From Actinomycetota bacterium (GTDB taxonomy: Bacteria; Actinomycetota; Actinomycetes; S36-B12; UBA5976): a stretch of 6,830 bases of DNA. A program made the position numbers and the translations under genes. This document shows positions 1 through 6,830 of the stretch, in pieces. How positions within the stretch are numbered: the stretch's first letter is position 1; each line of letters begins with the position of its first letter. The notes under the pieces were generated by a model. The model ran no database searches, had not been told where the DNA came from, and saw nothing but the letters and a program-made list of their open reading frames with translations. The stretch lies in assembly GCA_947476765.1 (NCBI GenBank), contig CANJRK010000046.1, positions 1 to 6,830 of the forward strand, given 5' to 3'.

Positions 1-924
1 CCGCTGAAGTGGCCGGAGTTTCTTGAGCGCGTTGGGCAAACTGTGTATTTGTCCGCCACACCTGGACCTTATGAATTAGGGGTAGTTGAAGGCGATGTCG
101 TAGAGCAAGTTATCCGACCAACTGGCTTGATTGATCCAGAAATTATCGTGAAGCCAACAGCAGGACAGATAGACGACCTTATTCACGAAATTAGAATTCG
201 AGCCGACAATGGCACACGTGTCCTAGTCACTACATTGACCAAGAAAATGTCCGAGGATTTAACGGATTACTTACTTGAACAAGGTATTCGGGTGCGTTAT
301 CTACATTCTGAAATTGATACTCTGCGCCGAGTTGAATTGTTACGCGAGCTGCGGCTAGGGGAGTACGACGTACTGGTTGGAATTAACTTACTTCGCGAGG
401 GCTTGGACTTGCCAGAAGTTTCCCTAGTTTCAATTCTTGATGCTGACAAAGAAGGATTTTTGCGCAGTCATCGAAGTTTAATTCAAACAATTGGTCGAGC
501 TGCGCGCAACGTCTCTGGCGAAGTGCACATGTACGCGGACAAAATCACCGAATCAATGCGCGTGGCAATTGATGAAACTAATCGCCGCCGCGCGAAACAA
601 GTCGCGTATAACTTGGAACATGGTCTGGATCCACAACCCTTACGAAAGAAAATTGCTGACATAACGGACCTGATCTCTAAAGAAGATGATGACACCGAGC
701 TATTTATGGCAGAACAAAAATCTGGGGTTCGGATTCCAACTTCAGTTCGTGAAAATCTACGCAGCATCCCAGCCCGAGACTTGGGTGACTTGATTGATCA
801 ACTTTCCACCCAAATGCACACCGCAGCGAGTGAACTGCAATTTGAGTTAGCTGCAAGACTGCGGGATGAAATCTCCGAATTGAAGAAAGAACTACGCCAA
901 ATGACACAAGCCGGACATGCCTAG
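1..924 (+). CDS. uvrB: UvrB, excinuclease ABC subunit B (3' part, N-terminus outside window)
   Basis: This is the damage-verifying helicase-like subunit of the UvrABC nucleotide excision repair complex; it is loaded on DNA by UvrA and recruits UvrC. The frame is open from base 1, so the GTG at 43 is an internal valine and not a start. The 307 visible residues are under half of a UvrB of about 670-720 residues; the Walker A site and DNA-clamping beta-hairpin lie upstream. Visible motifs in window numbering are the SATPG helicase motif (18-22), VTTLTKKMSEDL (76-87), GINLLREGLD (127-136), DADKEGF (147-153) and QTIGRAARN (162-170), whose arginines act on ATP. A C-terminal UVR domain (about 263-298, with ELQFELAARLRDEI) pairs with the matching domain of UvrC in known systems. 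It ends with TAG and is followed after 13 bases by the first TerC gene. All motifs look intact, and the identification is very secure. Confidence 0.98.
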   Translation, partial: PLKWPEFLERVGQTVYLSATPGPYELGVVEGDVVEQVIRPTGLIDPEIIVKPTAGQIDDLIHEIRIRADNGTRVLVTTLTKKMSEDLTDYLLEQGIRVRYLHSEIDTLRRVELLRELRLGEYDVLVGINLLREGLDLPEVSLVSILDADKEGFLRSHRSLIQTIGRAARNVSGEVHMYADKITESMRVAIDETNRRRAKQVAYNLEHGLDPQPLRKKIADITDLISKEDDDTELFMAEQKSGVRIPTSVRENLRSIPARDLGDLIDQLSTQMHTAASELQFELAARLRDEISELKKELRQMTQAGHA

Positions 925-937
925 TTATGGTTAAAAC

Positions 938-1978
938 ATGAACATAACGACCAGCATCTGGCTAATAACAATGGGTATTTTGGTTGCTGCGTTTATTCTT
1001 GACTTTGTTGTCGTAGACGCGCGCTCTCACGTCTTTGGGCCAAAACAAGCAGCGCGCTGGGTTATTGGATACATCTTTGCGGCCTTAATATTCGGAGCTT
1101 TCGTCTGGAGCTACTTTGGTCCTGAATATGGACAACAATTCCTTGCAGGTTGGATTACCGAATACAGCCTCTCGGTAGACAATCTGTTCGTATTCATCGT
1201 TTTAATGTCATCGTTTGCTGTACCTGAAATGCTCAAACACCGAGTCTTGTTACTCGGCGTGGCAATTGCGATTGTCTTGCGCGGAGTTCTGATTGTGATT
1301 GGGGCCGCAGCTATTTCCAGATTTACTGCGACGTTCTATATATTTTCAGCTTTCTTGCTTTATACCGCGATTTCGGTGTGGCGTTCTCTTGAGGCTGAGC
1401 CTGACACCGAGGGTAACGGTTTAGTGCGCTTAGTGGAGCGCTACATCCCAACTACTCGTGACTACGTGGGCGCAAAGTTTGTAGTCCGAATAGATGGCAA
1501 AAGATTCATTACGCCATTGTTTCTGGTAATCCTGGCGGTAGGTACAACTGATCTTTTGTTCGCCTTGGATTCAATCCCGGCAGTGTTTGGCCTAACTAAA
1601 GAAGCTTATCTAGTTTTTGCGGCAAATGCCTTTGCGTTGATGGGTCTGCGGCAGCTGTACTTCTTGCTTGATGGATTGTTGGCAGAAATCATTTACCTCG
1701 CTAAAGGGCTGGCGGTGATTCTTGGATTTATTGCGGTAAAGCTATTCCTTGAGGCATTGGCGGGTACGACTTCACTGCATCCACCACATGTAACGATCGC
1801 CCAATCCCTAATGTTTATAGCAGGCGTATTAGGGGTAACAGTAATTACAAGCCTCTTTGCTGTTAGACGCAATCCAGAACTCGCCCTGCAGTCCGAGGTA
1901 AAACAGGTACTGATCGAGTCTGTCGAATATCAAGGTGAAGCCATAGCCCACCTAGGTGACGAAGACCCTAAACCGTAA
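938..1978 (+). CDS. TerC/Alx-family integral membrane protein, first paralogue
   Basis: This 346-residue membrane protein belongs to the TerC family (Pfam TerC, COG0861; Alx-like branch). About nine hydrophobic helices can be seen near residues 4-26, 41-59, 80-99, 102-124, 131-149, 192-218, 222-246, 251-273 and 287-309. A charged loop (150-191) and a hydrophilic C-terminal tail (310-346) complete it. Conserved acidic motifs inside the membrane are LDF with D22, SLSVDNLFVF with D81/N82, and TDLLFALDSIPA with D205 and D211; these fit metal-ion handling. Relatives include E. coli Alx and Bacillus MeeF/MeeY, linked to Mn2+ export or metalation of secreted enzymes, and tellurite-resistance TerC. 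The actual substrate here is not shown by the sequence. ATG at 938 is the first start after an in-frame stop at 932, but no clear Shine-Dalgarno precedes it, so coupling to uvrB translation is plausible. No yybP-ykoY-type riboswitch could fit in the 13-base gap upstream. Confidence 0.93.
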   Translation: MNITTSIWLITMGILVAAFILDFVVVDARSHVFGPKQAARWVIGYIFAALIFGAFVWSYFGPEYGQQFLAGWITEYSLSVDNLFVFIVLMSSFAVPEMLKHRVLLLGVAIAIVLRGVLIVIGAAAISRFTATFYIFSAFLLYTAISVWRSLEAEPDTEGNGLVRLVERYIPTTRDYVGAKFVVRIDGKRFITPLFLVILAVGTTDLLFALDSIPAVFGLTKEAYLVFAANAFALMGLRQLYFLLDGLLAEIIYLAKGLAVILGFIAVKLFLEALAGTTSLHPPHVTIAQSLMFIAGVLGVTVITSLFAVRRNPELALQSEVKQVLIESVEYQGEAIAHLGDEDPKP

Positions 1979-1983
1979 GGAAG
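1977..1983 (+). promoter_or_regulatory. Shine-Dalgarno site for the second TerC gene, overlapping the stop codon of the first
   Basis: The stop codon of the first TerC gene (TAA, 1976-1978) runs straight into a purine-rich AAGGAAG. Its AGGA core lies seven bases before a GTG at 1989, which is near-ideal spacing. This is the clearest ribosome binding site in the window. It decides the start of the second TerC gene and favours re-initiation by ribosomes that have just finished the first. Confidence 0.8.
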
Positions 1984-1988
1984 TCGCA

Positions 1989-2981
1989 GTGGATGTCAGT
2001 CAAGGGTTGTGGGCCGCATTAATCTTTGCAATCTTGGGCCTAATAGTGCTCGATTTTGTTACGGTAAGTCGCAAACCGCATGATGTGATGTTCAAGGAAG
2101 CTGCACTGTGGTCCATTTTCTATATTGGAATCGCAATAGCTTTCGGCGTTTGGGTGTGGTCAAGTTTTGGATCCGTATTTGGTACCGAATACTTTGCCGC
2201 GTATTTGGTCGAGAAGTCACTATCGGTAGATAACCTTTTTGTATTTATCATCATTCTTACCCAGTTTGCCGTACCAAGCATCTACCACCAAAGAGTTTTG
2301 CTCTTCGGTGTTTTGCTGGCATTGATTTTCCGCGCAATCTTTATTGCGCTAGGAGCTGCCGCACTCCAGGCCTTTGCTTTCACTTTTGTAATCTTCGGCG
2401 CAATTTTGATCTATACCGGTTACGGACTGTTTAAACATTGGGATGAGGATCCTGATCCCAGTGAAAATGTAATGGTCCGAAACATTCGTAAAGTGATCCC
2501 GTTTACTGAGGAATACCACGGCACAAAATTGACAATAAAGGAGTCCGGCAAGCGATTCGGCACCCCAATGCTTTTGGTAATGATCGCAATTGGTGCTACT
2601 GACTTGTTATTTGCACTTGATTCGATCCCGGCAACTTTTGGAGTTACTCAAGAACCATTTTTAGTGTTCTCAGCTAATGCCTTTGCCCTGCTAGGCCTTC
2701 GCGCTCTGTACTTCTTACTCAAGGGCTTACTGGACAAATTGGTGTATCTATCGCTGGGACTTTCGGCGATTTTGGTGTTTATCGGACTCAAGTTGATATT
2801 GCTTTATGGTCACGAAGTAGATGCATCAATTCCTAAGATTCCTACCTCGGTTTCCTTAGTAGTGATCGCCACCATCCTGACAGTTGCCTCTGTGGCAAGT
2901 TTCGTCAAGACACGTAAGGATCCAACGGCTCATGCGCATGCTGGCCGAATCACTGATGCACCGAAGGACGACGACAACTAA
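1989..2981 (+). CDS. TerC/Alx-family integral membrane protein, second paralogue
   Basis: This 330-residue paralogue of the gene just upstream has the same family, the same nine-helix pattern and the same acidic motifs at identical residue numbers: D22, D81/N82 in SLSVDNLFVF, and D205/D211 in TDLLFALDSIPA. Hand alignment of residues 1-270 needs no gaps and gives about 130 identities (48%). The tail differs: a shorter, acidic end with a small His cluster (AHAHAG, near 314-319). I chose GTG 1989 because AAGGAAG sits at good spacing and because this start makes the N-termini of the two paralogues line up exactly. An in-frame GTG at 1956 would add 11 polar residues inside the end of the first gene and has no clear ribosome site. 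Mn2+ or another divalent metal is the likely cargo by family, not by direct evidence. It lies 10 bases after the first TerC gene and 9 before uvrA. The two could be partners or could divide substrates. Confidence 0.93.
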   Translation: MDVSQGLWAALIFAILGLIVLDFVTVSRKPHDVMFKEAALWSIFYIGIAIAFGVWVWSSFGSVFGTEYFAAYLVEKSLSVDNLFVFIIILTQFAVPSIYHQRVLLFGVLLALIFRAIFIALGAAALQAFAFTFVIFGAILIYTGYGLFKHWDEDPDPSENVMVRNIRKVIPFTEEYHGTKLTIKESGKRFGTPMLLVMIAIGATDLLFALDSIPATFGVTQEPFLVFSANAFALLGLRALYFLLKGLLDKLVYLSLGLSAILVFIGLKLILLYGHEVDASIPKIPTSVSLVVIATILTVASVASFVKTRKDPTAHAHAGRITDAPKDDDN

Positions 2982-2990
2982 CATAGGGAT

Positions 2991-5852
2991 GTGGTTGATC
3001 AATTAATCGTTCGAGGCGCTCGGGAACATAACCTCAAAGACATCAATATTGATCTACCGCGAGACTCGCTAATTGTCTTTACCGGACTATCTGGTTCAGG
3101 CAAGTCTTCGTTAGCCTTTGACACGATTTTTGCCGAGGGCCAACGCAGGTACGTTGAATCTTTGTCCGCGTACGCTCGGCAATTCTTGGGTCAAATGGAT
3201 AAGCCAGACGTTGACTTTATAGAGGGATTATCGCCCGCGGTATCAATTGACCAGAAATCCACAAATCGGAATCCGCGTTCCACAGTTGGAACGATCACTG
3301 AAGTTTACGATTATCTGCGATTGCTTTTTGCTCGAGCTGGTCGGCCACATTGCCCAGATTGCGGCCGACCAATTGCACGCCAGTCACCGCAGCAAATCGT
3401 GGATCGAATTTTGGAAATCAAAGAAGGGACTAGGTTCCAACTTCTAGCTCCCGTTATCCGCGAACGCAAAGGTGAGTATGCAGAGTTATTTCGTAGCCTG
3501 CAGTCCCAGGGCTTTGCGCGAGCGCGGATCGATGGCGTGGTTTATCCACTGGAAGAACCACCAAAACTTAAAAAGCAAGAGAAGCACACCATTGAAGTCG
3601 TGGTGGACCGACTTGCAGTTAAAGCCGATGCGGCACGCAGACTCACTGACAGCGTAGAAACTGCTTTGCGACTATCTGGTGGACTGGTGACGCTTGAGTT
3701 TGTAGACCTACCTGAGGATGATCCAGAGCGCGAACGCATGTTTAGCGAGCACTTAGTTTGCTTGTTCGACGGTAATCAATTCGAAGAATTGGAGCCGAGG
3801 TCTTTTTCCTTCAATTCGCCCTTTGGCGCTTGCCCAGAATGCACAGGCCTAGGCATCAGAATGGAAGTTGATGCGGACTTGGTAATCCCAAATCCTGATC
3901 TTTCGCTTTCTGAAGGTGCAATTGACCCTTGGGCATCTGGCCACATTTTTGACTATTTCTTTCGGCTAACTAAAGCGCTATCCAAAGAACTTGAATTCGA
4001 TTTAGAAGTTCCGTGGAAAAAGCTTCCAGTGAAAGCGCGAAATGCGTTACTCAATGGCCACGACCACGAAGTCCAGGTCAAGTATAAGAATCGCTATGGC
4101 AGGCAACGTACTTATTCGACCGGTTTCGAAGGTGTAATTCAGTACATTGAACGTAAACATCAGGAGTCTGAAAGCGATTCAAGCCGGGAAAAACTTGAAG
4201 GCTACATGCGCGAGGTTCCGTGTCCAGCCTGCGCTGGAGCCAGACTAAAGCCCCTTTCGCTTGCAGTAACGCTGAACGACAAGAGCATTGCCCAGATCGC
4301 GGAACTTCCAATCGGAGAATGTGCGGAGTTTCTAAAGAAGCTTGAACTTTCCCCAAGAGAGCGTGCCATCGCAGATCGAGTACTCAAGGAAGTGAATGAG
4401 CGGTTAGCTTTCCTAATTGATGTTGGCTTGGATTATTTGTCCCTAGAGCGGCCCGCAGGATCGCTAGCAGGCGGGGAAGCGCAACGGATTAGGTTGGCAA
4501 CTCAGATTGGTAGCGGCCTTACTGGCGTCTTATATGTGCTAGATGAACCAAGTATTGGATTGCACCAACGAGATAACCATCGTTTGATTGAGACACTCAT
4601 CAGACTTCGGGATTTGGGAAATACCTTAATCGTGGTTGAGCATGACGAAGACACCATTCGGACAGCCGATTGGATCGTTGATATCGGTCCCGGTGCCGGC
4701 GAGCACGGTGGTCATGTAGTTTCTAGTGGATCCTACGAAAAATTGATCAAGACCAAAGAGTCTTTAACTGGACAATACCTCTCGGGAAAGAGATCAATTG
4801 AAGTACCTGCCATTCGGCGCCCGGTAGACAAAGCCAGAATGCTCACGATTCACGGAGCCAAAGAACACAATTTGGCAGACGTAAAGGTGGATATTCCACT
4901 TGGCGTATTTGCTGCCGTAACTGGGGTCTCTGGGTCTGGAAAATCAACACTTATTAATGACATTTTGTATAACGTGCTGGCCCGAGACTTAAACGGTGCC
5001 CGCACCGTTCCAGGTCGCCACAAAAAGATTGATGGCATAGATCAGCTAGACAAAGTAGTACATGTTGATCAAAGCCCAATCGGTAGAACCCCTCGATCTA
5101 ACCCAGCCACTTACACAGGTGTTTTCGACCATGTTCGAAAGTTGTTTGCGGAAACCCCAGAAGCGAAAATGCGAGGTTATCAACAGGGCAGGTTCTCATT
5201 TAACGTTAAGGGCGGTCGTTGTGAGTCTTGCTCTGGTGATGGCACGTTAAAGATTGAAATGAACTTCTTGCCTGATGTTTATGTTCCGTGCGAAGTTTGC
5301 CATGGCGCTAGATATAATCGAGAAACCCTTGAAGTGCACTACAAGAGCAAGACAATCGCTGACGTATTGAACATGCCAGTTGAAGAAGCCTTGGAATTCT
5401 TTGCCAGCATTCCAGCAATTGCTCGGCACTTACAAACTTTGATGGACGTTGGGCTTGGGTATGTGCGGCTTGGTCAACCTGCAACAACATTAAGTGGCGG
5501 TGAGGCGCAACGCGTAAAGCTTTCTTCGGAATTGCAAAAACGCTCAACTGGACGCACGGTGTATGTACTAGACGAGCCAACTACTGGTTTGCACTTTGAG
5601 GATGTGCGAAAGCTATTGACGGTTCTACATTCACTAGTGGAAAAGGGAAACACAGTAATCGTTATCGAACACAATCTGGATGTGATTAAAACAGCTGATT
5701 GGATCATTGACATGGGACCAGAGGGTGGATCTGGCGGTGGCAAAGTTGTGGTTACCGGTACTCCAGAAGAGGTTGCGAGCCATAAATCTAGTCACACCGC
5801 TAAGTACTTGAAGCCACTGCTTGCTGCTGGAAAAACTTCGCCCAAGAAGTAG
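2991..5852 (+). CDS. uvrA: UvrA, excinuclease ABC subunit A
   Basis: This 953-residue protein, normal for the family, is the cytoplasmic ABC ATPase that dimerises, detects bulky DNA lesions and hands DNA to UvrB. NBD1 has Walker A GLSGSGKSS (32-40), signature LAGGEAQR (492-499), Walker B VLYVLDEPS (513-521) and H551. NBD2 has Walker A GVSGSGKST (645-653), signature LSGGEAQR (834-841), Walker B VYVLDEPT (857-864) and H894. The UvrB-binding and insertion domains split NBD1 at about 130-400. Zinc pairs are C121/C124 with C411/C414, C281/C284 with a degenerate C257xxD260, and C744/C747 with C767/C770 (CxxC-x19-CxxC). Two oddities are the Ser-to-Ala change in signature 1 and the CxxD. GTG 2991 is the first possible start after the preceding TerC stop in the same frame; AGGG lies only two bases before it, so coupled translation is likely. 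It ends with TAG two bases before uvrC. Confidence 0.99.
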   Translation: MVDQLIVRGAREHNLKDINIDLPRDSLIVFTGLSGSGKSSLAFDTIFAEGQRRYVESLSAYARQFLGQMDKPDVDFIEGLSPAVSIDQKSTNRNPRSTVGTITEVYDYLRLLFARAGRPHCPDCGRPIARQSPQQIVDRILEIKEGTRFQLLAPVIRERKGEYAELFRSLQSQGFARARIDGVVYPLEEPPKLKKQEKHTIEVVVDRLAVKADAARRLTDSVETALRLSGGLVTLEFVDLPEDDPERERMFSEHLVCLFDGNQFEELEPRSFSFNSPFGACPECTGLGIRMEVDADLVIPNPDLSLSEGAIDPWASGHIFDYFFRLTKALSKELEFDLEVPWKKLPVKARNALLNGHDHEVQVKYKNRYGRQRTYSTGFEGVIQYIERKHQESESDSSREKLEGYMREVPCPACAGARLKPLSLAVTLNDKSIAQIAELPIGECAEFLKKLELSPRERAIADRVLKEVNERLAFLIDVGLDYLSLERPAGSLAGGEAQRIRLATQIGSGLTGVLYVLDEPSIGLHQRDNHRLIETLIRLRDLGNTLIVVEHDEDTIRTADWIVDIGPGAGEHGGHVVSSGSYEKLIKTKESLTGQYLSGKRSIEVPAIRRPVDKARMLTIHGAKEHNLADVKVDIPLGVFAAVTGVSGSGKSTLINDILYNVLARDLNGARTVPGRHKKIDGIDQLDKVVHVDQSPIGRTPRSNPATYTGVFDHVRKLFAETPEAKMRGYQQGRFSFNVKGGRCESCSGDGTLKIEMNFLPDVYVPCEVCHGARYNRETLEVHYKSKTIADVLNMPVEEALEFFASIPAIARHLQTLMDVGLGYVRLGQPATTLSGGEAQRVKLSSELQKRSTGRTVYVLDEPTTGLHFEDVRKLLTVLHSLVEKGNTVIVIEHNLDVIKTADWIIDMGPEGGSGGGKVVVTGTPEEVASHKSSHTAKYLKPLLAAGKTSPKK

Positions 5853-5854
5853 CC

Positions 5855-6830
5855 GTGCTGATCACTGATAAACCTAAAGACATCCCGACTGAGCCGGGGG
5901 TTTATCGCTGGCGGGATTCGCAAGATCGTGTCATTTATGTAGGTAAGGCCAAGAACTTACGCAGCCGAATCAATTCATATTTTGCTTCCGAGTTACATCC
6001 GCGCACCCAGTCAATGGTTACAACAGCAACAAGTTTGGATTGGGTAACTGTTCGAACTGAAACCGAAGCGCTACAGCTGGAGTATGCCTGGATTAAGGAA
6101 TTCGACCCAAACTTCAATGTTAGATATCGGGATGACAAAAGCTACCCGTATTTGGCTATTTCAACTTCTGAAGAGTATCCGCGCGCTTTTGTGTATCGCG
6201 GCGACAAACGAAAAGGAGTTACCTATTTCGGTCCTTATGTGCAGGCTTGGGCAATCCGGGATTCCTTAGATCACTTATTGCGGGTATTTCCAGTTCGAAG
6301 TTGCACTTCGGGGGTGTATCGAAATGCCAAGGCAAGTGGTCGGCCATGTTTGCTGGCACACATAGATCGCTGCAGTGCGCCATGCGTGGGTCGAGTGACG
6401 GCCGAAGAACACCGTGAAGTCGTCAACTCCTTAATGTCATTCATGTCGGGAAACTCAAAAGCAATAATGGCTGATTTAGCCCAACGAATGCAATCCGCTT
6501 CAACAGCTCAAGACTATGAACAAGCCAGCGTACTGCGCGATGATTTGGCAGCGCTAGAGCGAGTGCAAGAAAAAAGTGTAGTTGTACTACCGGACGATAC
6601 TTTTGCAGATGTTGTTGGCTTACACCACGACGACCTGCAGTCTGCCGTTCAGGTATTTAGTGTGCGAGGTGGTCGCATAGTCGGACAGCGCGGATTTATC
6701 ATGGAAAACTCGGTAGACGCAACCAGCAAATCATTGATGACTGATGCGTTAATGCACATTTACGCCACCGCGACAAAAGAGGAAATTCCCGGCGAAGTGT
6801 TGGTTAGTCACGAGCCGGAAAGTGCAGTGA
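5855..6830 (+). CDS. uvrC: UvrC, excinuclease ABC subunit C (5' part, C-terminus outside window)
   Basis: This is the nuclease subunit that makes the 3' and 5' incisions around a lesion after docking on UvrB. The frame is open from GTG 5855 to the window end (325 full codons, about half of a UvrC of 600-680 residues). The N-terminal GIY-YIG nuclease has GVY (15-17), YVG (28-30), K31, R38, Y42, E76 and N88, matching the known 3'-incision active site. Four cysteines, C150, C165, C173 and C177, match the pattern reported to bind a [4Fe-4S] cluster in E. coli UvrC. A UVR domain (about 202-238, DYEQASVLRDDLAAL) pairs with UvrB. The region with VQVFSVRGGR, encoded near 6650, begins the RNase H-like 5'-incision domain, whose catalytic residues lie beyond the window. 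GTG 5855 is the first start after an in-frame stop at 5801 and lies two bases after the uvrA stop. Only a weak purine run (AAGAAG, 5844-5849) precedes it, so coupling to uvrA is likely. Confidence 0.97.
   Translation, partial: MLITDKPKDIPTEPGVYRWRDSQDRVIYVGKAKNLRSRINSYFASELHPRTQSMVTTATSLDWVTVRTETEALQLEYAWIKEFDPNFNVRYRDDKSYPYLAISTSEEYPRAFVYRGDKRKGVTYFGPYVQAWAIRDSLDHLLRVFPVRSCTSGVYRNAKASGRPCLLAHIDRCSAPCVGRVTAEEHREVVNSLMSFMSGNSKAIMADLAQRMQSASTAQDYEQASVLRDDLAALERVQEKSVVVLPDDTFADVVGLHHDDLQSAVQVFSVRGGRIVGQRGFIMENSVDATSKSLMTDALMHIYATATKEEIPGEVLVSHEPESAV

Noticed and set aside
43..45. GTG as a start codon for a 293-residue UvrB-like protein
   Set aside because: The frame is open back to base 1 and the upstream residues (PLKWPEFLERVGQTV) match UvrB, so this is an internal valine of a gene cut by the window edge.
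925..937. Possible riboswitch of the yybP-ykoY (Mn2+) type upstream of the TerC genes
   Set aside because: Only 13 bases separate uvrB from the first TerC gene, and the sequence before it is ordinary UvrB UVR-domain coding; no room or structure for such an element.
2989..3006. Five-codon ATG mini-frame overlapping the uvrA start
   Set aside because: It is too short and is explained by chance overlap with the GTG start; it is mentioned only as part of the start context.
4078..4387. Antisense frames of 92 and 61 codons opposite the middle of uvrA
   Set aside because: They are opposite the conserved UvrA zinc and NBD1 region, with low-complexity unfamiliar translations; no independent support.
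5308..5743. Two overlapping antisense frames of about 90 codons opposite the 3' part of uvrA
   Set aside because: They lie wholly inside the conserved second ATPase domain of UvrA, resemble no family I know and have no ribosome site I could recognise; they are shadows of the real gene.
5853..5854. Terminator or promoter between uvrA and uvrC
   Set aside because: Only two bases separate the genes and I see no hairpin followed by a T run in the end of uvrA.
6047..6058. Palindrome GTTCGAAC resembling part of a LexA/SOS operator
   Set aside because: It has no four-base spacer as in an actinobacterial SOS box and lies within the GIY-YIG coding region of uvrC, far from any promoter.

Overview
The window is a dense, one-strand piece of a bacterial chromosome. 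It holds five genes in a row, all on the + strand: the 3' half of uvrB, two tandem TerC/Alx-family membrane protein genes, a complete uvrA, and the 5' half of uvrC. Gaps between genes are 13, 10, 9 and 2 bases, so no promoter or terminator fits inside the block, and it reads as one transcription unit that enters and leaves the window. There is no RNA gene, mobile element, CRISPR array or long non-coding stretch.

Organism (inference): the protein sequences look actinobacterial. UvrC carries the phrases EALQLEY.WIKEFDP.FNVRYRDDKSYP and YFGPY..AWAIRDSLD, and UvrA carries EEL EPRSFSFNSP and KNRYGR, which I recall from Mycobacterium and Streptomyces homologues. The base composition is far below that of those genera (by eye a little under half G+C). 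Together with the very short intergenic gaps, this suggests a streamlined, low-GC actinobacterium such as the freshwater acI/Nanopelagicales group. That placement is not proven here.

How the genes work together: UvrA, UvrB and UvrC are the three subunits of the UvrABC excinuclease (nucleotide excision repair). A UvrA dimer finds the lesion and loads UvrB. UvrB verifies damage with its helicase-like motor, then recruits UvrC, which cuts on both sides. Between uvrB and uvrA lie two paralogous nine-helix TerC-like proteins. This family has been linked to Mn2+ export and metalation in other bacteria, and the reason for its place inside the repair cluster is unknown.

Main points worth a second look: the start of the second TerC gene is best placed at 1989 rather than at the upstream GTG at 1956; the two TerC proteins align without gaps over about 270 residues at about 48% identity; the first ABC signature of UvrA reads LAGGE instead of LSGGE; and one UvrA zinc-module half has CxxD instead of CxxC. 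I found no convincing evidence of a wholly undescribed system; this is mainly a housekeeping repair cluster with an intriguing transporter pair inside it.
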